DNA of 24,717 bases from Lachnospiraceae bacterium UBA1766 (GTDB lineage: Bacteria; Bacillota; Clostridia; Lachnospirales; Lachnospiraceae). This document shows, in pieces, positions 7,278 to 13,341 of the stretch. The stretch's first letter is position 1; each line of letters begins with the position of its first letter. Below the pieces are notes generated by a model that saw only the letters and a program-made list of their open reading frames with translations, was not told the DNA's origin and did no database searches. The position numbers were made by a program, and so were the translations under genes. Location: NCBI GenBank assembly GCA_002314715.1, contig DCGY01000080.1, positions 1 to 24,717 of the forward strand. Reading direction: 5' to 3'.

Positions 7278-8240
7278 TCAATTTACTTTAAATAAGAAAC
7301 CTTCAAAAATATCTTTTGAATTTTTCAATTGAACAACATAGTAAAATTCATCATTATAATCATTGGGTTCAAAACCAACAATACCGAATGTTCTTATAGT
7401 ACGAAAAGCTCCTTCAGCGAAAGGAATTTTTCTTTCAGACCAATCACGTGGATACATAATAGAATAGCTATTGCCAGTGTAATTTTGTTCCGAATACAAA
7501 CAGTATCGAAAATGCATTGCAGATCCATCTTTATCTCCATTGCCATTATAACCATTTACAGAATAGGAATTACCATTATATATAATAGAAAACTTTATCA
7601 ATTCATCGTTAGCCAATTCAATACTGCCACGGTCATTATTTTTAAGTGTAAAAGTCATACTAACCATACTTCTCCCTTTTGCCGCTATTAACAAACCCGG
7701 TGTGTCTTTTGTTTTTTCAGCAAGAGGCAAAAACGCTTCATTGGGATTAATTATTTCACCAGTAGTACTAGTAGTCCATAAAGATCCAACACTCATAGCT
7801 AATTGCGCATCGTCTAAGGTAAAACTTGCAATATCCGTAGAGACTGTCTCTCCCAAAGGTTTCGACATAGCTAACCTTATCTCATCAATCTTGTTAGCAT
7901 CGTAAAAGTTTTTCTCATCAACTTCTATCGATAGACCATATTCTGTATCAATCTTTTTCCCGATCACTTCATACTGCACCTCTCCCAAAAAATTCTTAGA
8001 AATATACTTTACTGATATTTCACCTGATTCTGCTTCAGTCCACGTACCTTCGATTCCCAAATAAGTACACGTTTTATCATCATTAAAAGTAATCGTTTTT
8101 TCATCAAACAAGTTCTGCCAAACAATTCCTACAAGTTCATTTTTTGCTTTTTGACTGCCTTCATTATTCTCCCCACATGCCGACAATACAAACACTAACA
8201 TCATAATTAACATTGCAACTATTCTTTTGTTCTTCTTCAT
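7278..8240 (-). CDS. Lipoprotein of unknown function
   Basis: The 320-residue product starts at the ATG at 8238-8240, eight bases after AGGAGA. It has a classic lipoprotein signal: MKKNKR, a hydrophobic stretch, then the lipobox LSAC with lipidated Cys22, so it should be anchored on the outer face of the membrane. Residues about 35-110 look like a small beta-rich domain of the lipocalin-like kind. Residues about 165-320 form a second beta-rich domain, possibly related to DUF4352-type modules, but this is not certain. The gene follows the DUF2971-like gene by 73 bases with no terminator seen between, so both may be one transcript. Base composition is AT-rich compared with genes on both sides. 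Confidence 0.8.
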   Translation of the reverse strand: MKKNKRIVAMLIMMLVFVLSACGENNEGSQKAKNELVGIVWQNLFDEKTITFNDDKTCTYLGIEGTWTEAESGEISVKYISKNFLGEVQYEVIGKKIDTEYGLSIEVDEKNFYDANKIDEIRLAMSKPLGETVSTDIASFTLDDAQLAMSVGSLWTTSTTGEIINPNEAFLPLAEKTKDTPGLLIAAKGRSMVSMTFTLKNNDRGSIELANDELIKFSIIYNGNSYSVNGYNGNGDKDGSAMHFRYCLYSEQNYTGNSYSIMYPRDWSERKIPFAEGAFRTIRTFGIVGFEPNDYNDEFYYVVQLKNSKDIFEGFLFKVN

Positions 8241-8313
8241 TTTCTCGCTCTCCTTTTTTATAAAATATACGGTAAAAAATCATTCTCTTCCATCAAAATA
8301 AGCGGTTACATCT

Positions 8314-9093
8314 TTACATATTAATATCAACCTCACCTGTCAAGGAGCTACTATTTCCGCCATCTACAATACCCTTGAAGATTGGCGAATAAGTCAATCT
8401 GCTATCCCTTAAAATTCTTAAACTTTTATCTGATAAAGATAATTGAACATGTGTCACTCCTTCATTCTCAGCTTTCTGCGTCCAAAAAGGAGATAATCGA
8501 ACTACCATTCTACATTCTTTTTCATAAGACCACGGATACTTTTTATAAAAGATATCCGGATGATTAATAACCCCGCTTTTAACAGTCACATGTTCATCTG
8601 CTAGACTTACTCTTATGCATTTCCCCTTACTCTTGCTCTCACATTCCTCAACATATATCACATCTGTCATAAATATTTCATAATCTCCATTGTCAATACT
8701 TAATTCGTACATTTCGTCAAAACGATTCTCGTTAAATTTCCCAATACGAATTGTAGGACTTTTTATAAGTTCCATAATGATTGAAGGTAAAAAGCGGAGC
8801 ATCGCTCCCTTTTTTCCTTGTTCTCCACCATAAAGTATCCACAAAGCTATGTTTTCACATGTGGAATATGAAAAGCATCGGGCAAATACTTTTTTCTTCT
8901 CCATCATTTTTTTGTCAGTATCATCATTCCACTTCAGGCCATTTGATAAATAGATGTGTCCATAGTTTAGAATCCATAGAGCCGTCTCTATGGGCATATA
9001 CATATTATAGCATTTGTGATTACTTGCATTACTTTTAATCCCACCTGCCAACATACAATCATCATCAACAATTTCTCTTAATTTTTTCATCAT
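8314..9093 (-). CDS. DUF2971-like protein of unknown function
   Basis: The 259-residue product contains the outline of DUF2971: an N-terminal segment with LSNGLKWNDDTDK (compare the usual NDP-type motif), VFARCFSYS with the family CFS, an ALWILYGG segment where relatives have a WahYa-type motif, and a C-terminal KKYPWSYEKECRMV where the family has W-x-YE-x-E-R. No signal peptide or membrane segment is visible. The family has no firm biochemical role; members occur in accessory and mobile regions. The gene has its own near-consensus promoter overlapped by an inverted repeat, and an RHH gene diverges from it. The start has no good ribosome site: AGGA is 17 bases upstream and instead fits a three-codon frame (ATG at 9099-9101) whose TGA overlaps this start as ATGA. 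AT-rich. Confidence 0.75.
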   Translation of the reverse strand: MMKKLREIVDDDCMLAGGIKSNASNHKCYNMYMPIETALWILNYGHIYLSNGLKWNDDTDKKMMEKKKVFARCFSYSTCENIALWILYGGEQGKKGAMLRFLPSIIMELIKSPTIRIGKFNENRFDEMYELSIDNGDYEIFMTDVIYVEECESKSKGKCIRVSLADEHVTVKSGVINHPDIFYKKYPWSYEKECRMVVRLSPFWTQKAENEGVTHVQLSLSDKSLRILRDSRLTYSPIFKGIVDGGNSSSLTGEVDINM

Positions 9094-9145
9094 GCACCCA
9101 TATAATTCATCCTATTCTGTTGTATTTCTTGTCACCTTGCAACAT

Positions 9146-9174
9146 ATTATACAACTCTTCCACACTATTTGCAA
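9146..9174 (-). promoter_or_regulatory. Near-consensus promoter of the DUF2971-like gene
   Basis: On the minus strand TTGCAA (9169-9174), a 17-base spacer and a perfect TATAAT (9146-9151). Predicted start of transcription is near 9139, leaving a leader of about 45 bases. Confidence 0.8.
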
Positions 9175-9190
9175 TGCATTTTGCATTGCA
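9170..9190. promoter_or_regulatory. Inverted repeat over the DUF2971 -35 box, candidate RHH operator
   Basis: TGCAATGCA and TGCATTGCA are perfect inverted arms separated by three T. The left arm covers the -35 box at 9169-9174. Further TGCAA copies lie at 9138-9142, 9194-9198 and 9231-9235. RHH proteins usually bind such short repeated half-sites near their own gene. Confidence 0.55.
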
Positions 9191-9250
9191 TTATGCAATT
9201 TATATTCGGTGCAGTTTTTATATGTTTTCTTGCAATATATTTTGTATTAT

Positions 9251-9256
9251 AGGAGG
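9251..9256 (+). promoter_or_regulatory. Ribosome binding site of the RHH gene
   Basis: Perfect AGGAGG, eight bases before the ATG at 9265; it supports a gene too short for standard ORF cut-offs. Confidence 0.85.
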
Positions 9257-9264
9257 TATATCGT

Positions 9265-9435
9265 ATGGCATTTGAAATCAAACCGAACCGTAAAGAAAGC
9301 GAAAACAAGACCATTCGTTTCCCAATTGAACTCATCGACAGAATCAATGAAACTATTACCGGAAAGGATGTTACCTTTTCCAGCTTCGTCCTCCAAGCAA
9401 TTGAGTATGCTTTGGACAATATGGAACAGCAATAA
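9265..9435 (+). CDS. Small ribbon-helix-helix DNA-binding protein
   Basis: This 56-residue frame starts MAFEIKPNRKESENK and has a strong ribbon-helix-helix pattern: the beta strand KTIRFP (15-20), helix one from IELIDRINETI, a turn at GKDVTFS, and helix two SSFVLQAIEYALDNM. The spacing and the conserved turn match Arc/CopG-type and YlcI/YnfO-like regulators, which bind DNA as dimers. The AGGAGG site eight bases upstream and a terminator right after it make it a complete gene. It is divergent from the DUF2971-like gene, and the intergenic region holds repeated TGCAA half-sites, so it probably controls that promoter and perhaps its own. Its own promoter is not clear. It could also be an antitoxin-type regulator. 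Confidence 0.85.
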   Translation: MAFEIKPNRKESENKTIRFPIELIDRINETITGKDVTFSSFVLQAIEYALDNMEQQ

Positions 9436-9439
9436 AAAT

Positions 9440-9477
9440 TGGCCTACCGCATTCCCTTGCAGTAGGCCATATTTTAT
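9440..9477. terminator. Bidirectional terminator between RHH and Rpn genes
   Basis: TGGCCTAC (9440-9447) pairs with GTAGGCCA (9462-9469), with an inner GCA/TGC pairing. TATTTTAT follows on the plus strand and ATTTTTATT on the minus strand. It can end both convergent transcripts. Confidence 0.8.
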
Positions 9478-9545
9478 CCTCTATAAACGAATCAATTATT
9501 TTAAAAACTCATCACCCTTGCGCCATCACTATACAGTTCATGGCA

Positions 9546-10523
9546 TTATAGTTCCTCATAATATTTACGCACTTCTTCCTCTGTTACATTTGCGTATATC
9601 TCATTTGACACGATATGCTCATATACAGTGTGACTATCCAAAAAAAGTTCCTTCAAAGTCTTGATACTGGCCTTTAACCCCTCGATGTGTGCTTGATTGT
9701 AACCTTTTTCCTTTCCAGTTTGAATTCCCTGTTCAATTCCAACTTGAATTCCAGCCTCAAGACCTTTCTGCCATACCGTATTATCATGTGCTTTCATAAG
9801 TTGTTCTTCATCAAACAATGTTACCATCATGTCCACTACCTCCTTTTCCCGGCTCTCCAAAAACTCCTTCAATACATTTTTATCTTTGCAGATTCGTATT
9901 GTTTCTTTAATCGTTTCTTCTGTTCGGCCATATATTTTATATTGCTCCTTGTAAACCTTCGTAAAAGTTACATACTCTCCGATAATGTCGTCCTTATCAC
10001 CATAAAGCACTTCTACCTTTACATCCAGTCCTGCCTGCTCACCCTCAAAAAACTCTTCTATCAACCGTATCGTTTGTGGTCTCTTTACTCTGTCTCCCGT
10101 ATATACCACATAGAATTCCGGTTTAGGAATAGTTACCTTTACGGAGCCGTACAAATCCGCATTTCGTTCTTCTAAGTATTCCTTTAACGTCTTGGCATAA
10201 TACAAGAGCACTCGAATCAGGATATTCATGGTCCAGGTGGATTGCGCCTCTATAAGGCAAATCAATTTTTTTCCCACCAGAAACCCCAAATCATTATAAA
10301 TATCGTTCACCAAAACATTTTCCAGTGTTACGATATTCAAATCCTCCGGTTTCGTTTCCTTATCTTCCGGGTGTAAGGCCTGATACATTTGAAACAAATA
10401 TTTAGGCGTTCCAAACAAATGGGTGAAAACACAGTCCTTCACCTTTCGGTTGACCTTCTTCTCGGCCAAAACTACCTGTGACTTTTTTTCCGTTTTTCGT
10501 TTTTGTACATTTTTCTTCTTCAT
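9546..10523 (-). CDS. Rpn-family PD-(D/E)XK nuclease / transposase-like protein
   Basis: The 325-residue product has a very basic start (MKKKNVQKRKTEKK), then the Rpn/PDDEXK_2 core: FTHLFG (33-38), YNDLGFLV with Asp78, and LICLIEAQST with Glu92-x-Gln94, where classical enzymes have (D/E)xK. A Gly-repeat segment, GLEAGIQVGIEQGIQTG, follows near residues 254-270, as in many relatives. Family members (E. coli RpnA and kin) are DNA endonucleases that promote RecA-independent recombination; they were long called transposases, but no terminal repeats are seen here. The start has GGGAA nine to ten bases upstream. The upstream sequence GTGTTTCCC can pair with GGGAACAC and hide this site. It is convergent with the RHH gene and shares its terminator. 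Confidence 0.85.
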   Translation of the reverse strand: MKKKNVQKRKTEKKSQVVLAEKKVNRKVKDCVFTHLFGTPKYLFQMYQALHPEDKETKPEDLNIVTLENVLVNDIYNDLGFLVGKKLICLIEAQSTWTMNILIRVLLYYAKTLKEYLEERNADLYGSVKVTIPKPEFYVVYTGDRVKRPQTIRLIEEFFEGEQAGLDVKVEVLYGDKDDIIGEYVTFTKVYKEQYKIYGRTEETIKETIRICKDKNVLKEFLESREKEVVDMMVTLFDEEQLMKAHDNTVWQKGLEAGIQVGIEQGIQTGKEKGYNQAHIEGLKASIKTLKELFLDSHTVYEHIVSNEIYANVTEEEVRKYYEEL

Positions 10524-10647
10524 ATGTGTTCCCTTTCCATTCGGGAAACACCTTAAAATGCCTAATATACACCATTTTCTTTCGGTCTCCCGCTATTGTT
10601 TTTGTGATTAGCATGGATTCCTTTAGAAAATAGATGAGATTTAGACA

Positions 10648-10671
10648 TGTCGAAAACAAAGCTTTTCGACA
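10648..10671. repeat. Perfect 9-bp inverted repeat upstream of the Rpn gene
   Basis: TGTCGAAAA and TTTTCGACA flank a six-base loop. There is no T run after it on either strand, so it is not a typical terminator; an operator or a processed leader hairpin is possible. Confidence 0.45.
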
Positions 10672-10719
10672 CAAAGAAAAGATGCTATCAAAATGAGTGT
10701 ATCATTCTGCCAACATCTT
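10671..10719 (-). terminator. Weak candidate terminator after the DUF4130 gene
   Basis: On the minus strand AAGATG pairs with CATCTT (10714-10719 with 10679-10684) around an inner AATGA/TCATT stem (10692-10706), followed by TTTTCTTTGT. The stem is interrupted, so efficiency is doubtful. Confidence 0.35.
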
Positions 10720-10742
10720 GACAAGTGTTCCTTGTGCAAAGA

Positions 10743-11504
10743 TTACCGAAACTCCACCATATCCTTCCGAAACCGAAGAGGCAGCATATTCCTCTGAAGT
10801 GCCGGGTTTTCCCGGGCCTCAATGGTAATGCTTTTACAGAAATGACGGAACAGATTCTGATAGTTTTCCTCTTCCGTGGAAAGCAGTCGCTCCTCCATTT
10901 CTTCCCCCAGCTCCGCTCCGGAAACCATATACCAGTCCTGAAACTTTGGATGCACGCCAAACACCTTATGGCCGGCATCGTACACCACGAAATTTTCTCC
11001 CGGCAGACGGTCCGCGAAGTGGGGCATCAGGAAGGTCAGAATATGATTTTTGGCCGTGATATGGCCGTACAAAATTCCGTCCTCCAGCTCCTCGAAGCGC
11101 AAAAAGCCCAGGAAATGATGCTGTTCTCTTCCGGCGTTCTTGCTGATTTTGAAGGTTTTGTTCACAAAGTCGTTCGCCAGGTTGTCTAACAAATGTCCGG
11201 GACGAATCTTCCCGGATAGCCCCAGCGCCACCGTCTGATACACCGCATTGGCCTTCTCTTCATCGTAGGAGCTAAGGGCCAGACACAGGTCATAATAGTT
11301 CTCTTCTCCAAACTTAGACCGAAGGGTTCTGCTCACCTTCTCGGCCCTGACAGGATCCGCTTCTACCTCCCGAATTTCCGCAAACAGCAAGCTTTCCTCC
11401 ACAGTGGTGATGCGAGTGTCTGCCGGGGTACAATGGTCCTCGTAAGCTTTATAAATTGCCGTAAACACTCCCTCTAAGGAGTCCTTGCATTTGTACACGA
11501 TCAT
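10743..11504 (-). CDS. DUF4130 / TIGR03915-type DNA-metabolism protein, partner of the radical SAM protein
   Basis: The 253-residue product starts MIVYKCKDSLEGVFTAIYKA, the family's usual opening, and continues with SKFGEENYYDLCLALSSYD, a DNLANDFV segment, HHFLGFLRFEEL and the C-terminal MPHFADRLP...FVVYDAGHK pattern of DUF4130. The family is known from its constant pairing with the TIGR03916 radical SAM protein and, in other bacteria, from fusion to uracil-DNA-glycosylase-like domains, so a role in DNA base repair or modification is inferred, not shown. A ribosome site GAGAGG eight bases before the ATG lies inside the upstream gene; the two frames overlap by 56 bases, which implies translational coupling. 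It is the last gene of the LexA-box unit. Confidence 0.9.
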   Translation of the reverse strand: MIVYKCKDSLEGVFTAIYKAYEDHCTPADTRITTVEESLLFAEIREVEADPVRAEKVSRTLRSKFGEENYYDLCLALSSYDEEKANAVYQTVALGLSGKIRPGHLLDNLANDFVNKTFKISKNAGREQHHFLGFLRFEELEDGILYGHITAKNHILTFLMPHFADRLPGENFVVYDAGHKVFGVHPKFQDWYMVSGAELGEEMEERLLSTEEENYQNLFRHFCKSITIEARENPALQRNMLPLRFRKDMVEFR

Positions 11505-12828
11505 TTTGAAATCCTCTCATATCTGCTCCAAAGGCCCCGTCGTCAAAGAGGGACATTTGCTGATAGGTCATGCCATCCGTCCCGAACCGAATACGGTCCT
11601 TGGGGCTGGTCAAATTCCGCACGATATAGTTTTCCTCCAGCTTGGTAGGATACATCATTTTACCGTTACAGGTGATGAAATAAATGGCCCGCTTTAAGAC
11701 TACCCCCAGCTTCTTCAGGTCTTCAAAGGTCAGATTGCCACTTCGTCTGGCGGCCTGAATCCGTTTGGCACTGTTCACCCCAAGCCCCGGCACCCGTAGG
11801 AGCTTCTCCATGGGAGCCCGGTTGATTTCCACCGGGAACTGGTCCAGATGGCGCACGGCCCAGTCCTCCTTGGGATCCAGCATCACGTTAAAAAAGGGGC
11901 GTTTTTCATCCAACAGTTCGTCTGCCTTGAAGCCGTAAAAACGAAGGAGCCAGTCCGCCTGATACAAACGATGCTCCCGAAGAAGGGGCGGCCCACCGGG
12001 AAGCGCCGGCAGCTCCTTGTCCTCATTTACCTTTACAAAGGCAGAATAAAAGACCCGCTTCAATTCAAAGTTCTGATACAGCCCCTCCGCCACCTTCATC
12101 AGCTGATAATCATTCTCCGGCGTGGCCCCGATAATCATCTGGGTAGACTGTCCGCCTGCGGAAAACCTGGGTGCTTTCTTATATACCACCAATTCGTCCT
12201 TATTTGCCTTGATTTCGTTCTGAATCTGTCGCATAGGGGTTAATATGGTCTTGCGGTGTTTGTTGGGCGCCAGGGCCTTTAAACCGTCTGCTGTGGGCAG
12301 CTCCAGATTCACACTCATACGGTCTGCCAAAAAGCCGGTACGTCGGATCAGCTCCCGGTCCGCTCCCGGAATGGCCTTTACATGAATGTAACCGCCGAAT
12401 TTGTATACGTTTCGAAGTAAGAACAGGGTACGGTATAAAAGCTCCATGGTGAAGGTGGGACTCTCGATAATCCCGGAGCTTAGAAACAGGCCCTCGATAT
12501 AATTTCTGCGATAAAATTCCATGGTCAGGGTACAGATTTCCTCCGGCGTAAAGCAGGCTCTGGGAACATCGTTGGACTTTCGGTTCAAACAATATTTACA
12601 GTCGTAAATACACTCGTTGGTCATTAATATTTTCAAAAGGGAAATACATCTGCCGTCCCCGGAAAAGCTGTGGCAAATGCCGGCCTTGATACAGTTGCCC
12701 ATGTTTTTCCCGTCTCCCTTGCGGTCCACGCCGCTGGAAGTACAGGCCACATCATATTTGGCCGCATCGGATAAAATGCCCAGTTTCTCCATAAGCGACA
12801 TATGGGTTTGATCTGCTAAATAATTCAT
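11449..12828 (-). CDS. Radical SAM putative DNA repair/modification protein (TIGR03916 type)
   Basis: The 459-residue product starts at the ATG at 12826-12828, seven bases after GGAGGG; an earlier in-frame ATG at 12852 lies inside the LexA box and is rejected. Cys73-x3-Cys77-x2-Cys80 (CIYDCKYC) binds the radical SAM iron-sulfur cluster. Other cysteines at 29, 46, 52 and 61 precede it and could hold a second metal site. LLRVPGLGVNSAKRIQAARR (343-362) is a helix-hairpin-helix DNA-binding motif. QMSLF at 424-428 resembles the sliding-clamp-binding peptide. The tail after it (about 30 residues) overlaps the next gene. The substrate and reaction are unknown; the HhH motif, LexA control and DUF4130 partner point to damaged DNA. 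Confidence 0.9.
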   Translation of the reverse strand: MNYLADQTHMSLMEKLGILSDAAKYDVACTSSGVDRKGDGKNMGNCIKAGICHSFSGDGRCISLLKILMTNECIYDCKYCLNRKSNDVPRACFTPEEICTLTMEFYRRNYIEGLFLSSGIIESPTFTMELLYRTLFLLRNVYKFGGYIHVKAIPGADRELIRRTGFLADRMSVNLELPTADGLKALAPNKHRKTILTPMRQIQNEIKANKDELVVYKKAPRFSAGGQSTQMIIGATPENDYQLMKVAEGLYQNFELKRVFYSAFVKVNEDKELPALPGGPPLLREHRLYQADWLLRFYGFKADELLDEKRPFFNVMLDPKEDWAVRHLDQFPVEINRAPMEKLLRVPGLGVNSAKRIQAARRSGNLTFEDLKKLGVVLKRAIYFITCNGKMMYPTKLEENYIVRNLTSPKDRIRFGTDGMTYQQMSLFDDGAFGADMRGFQNDRVQMQGLLRGSVYGNL

Positions 12829-12840
12829 ACACTCACCCTC

Positions 12841-12864
12841 CAAATAGAACATATGTTCTATTTG
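12841..12864. promoter_or_regulatory. LexA box within a 24-bp perfect palindrome, radical SAM operon
   Basis: The whole 24 bases read the same on both strands; the core GAACATATGTTC (12847-12858) matches the Gram-positive LexA site GAAC-N4-GTTC. It lies immediately downstream of the -10 box, over the transcription start. Confidence 0.85.
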
Positions 12865-12865
12865 T

Positions 12866-12894
12866 ATCTTAGCACACCAAACCCATATCGTAAA
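12866..12894 (-). promoter_or_regulatory. Promoter of the radical SAM-DUF4130 operon
   Basis: On the minus strand TTTACG (12889-12894), 17 bases, then TAAGAT (12866-12871). Each hexamer has four of six consensus bases. The LexA box begins one base after the -10 box. Confidence 0.55.
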
Positions 12895-12910
12895 GGGAAT
12901 TATTCGATTT

Positions 12911-13330
12911 TCAAAAATTTTCCTCCGGGTCCTGCACCCGTTCCAAACGCACCAGATTTTCCAGGGCGATTACCGTACCGTCCTCCAGGCAAATACAGCG
13001 TCTGAAGCTGTCCAACTTCTTCACCCTTCCCCGGATTTCGGGATAAGACCCGCCTTCTTTTCGTTCATCCGGCACAAAGTATTTCAAGAGAACCTCCGGC
13101 CTCCGGTCAATTTGTTCTGCGATCTCATTCAGCTCCAGATTTAGGAGCTCCAATTCCATTTCATCCAGTTCAATCTGTCCCTGAGTCAGTCTGCCTTCCT
13201 CCTCCACCGCATCCTCAAAGCCTGTCAGCGCCGCAAAGGGAGCAAACTGTGCGGCCCTGTCATGAATGGACATTTGTGGGTGCACCTTGGACGGATGATA
13301 GGGCAGATGGATAATATCCTCGTAAGCCAT
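12911..13330 (-). CDS. YolD-like protein of the UvrX/YolD pair
   Basis: The 139-residue product carries the YolD-like signature near its N-terminus: MSIHDRAAQFAPFAALTGF (residues 20-38), followed by an acidic helical segment and a C-terminal RGRVKKLDSFRRCICLEDG part that resembles the usual small beta domain. YolD-like proteins are encoded directly next to UvrX-type Y-family polymerases in many Firmicutes and are thought to act with them, perhaps like UmuD with UmuC; the exact job is unproven. It starts eleven bases after the polymerase stop, preceded by GGGGGTGG, so both are one LexA-controlled transcript. Confidence 0.85.
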   Translation of the reverse strand: MAYEDIIHLPYHPSKVHPQMSIHDRAAQFAPFAALTGFEDAVEEEGRLTQGQIELDEMELELLNLELNEIAEQIDRRPEVLLKYFVPDERKEGGSYPEIRGRVKKLDSFRRCICLEDGTVIALENLVRLERVQDPEENF

Positions 13331-13341
13331 TTTCCCACCCC

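Noticed and set aside
9546..10523. Insertion sequence around the transposase-like Rpn gene
   Set aside because: No terminal inverted repeats or target duplications were seen flanking it; the family acts as a nuclease without an IS structure.
12850..12852. Upstream ATG as start of the radical SAM gene
   Set aside because: It lies inside the LexA palindrome without a ribosome site; the ATG at 12828 has GGAGGG at proper distance.
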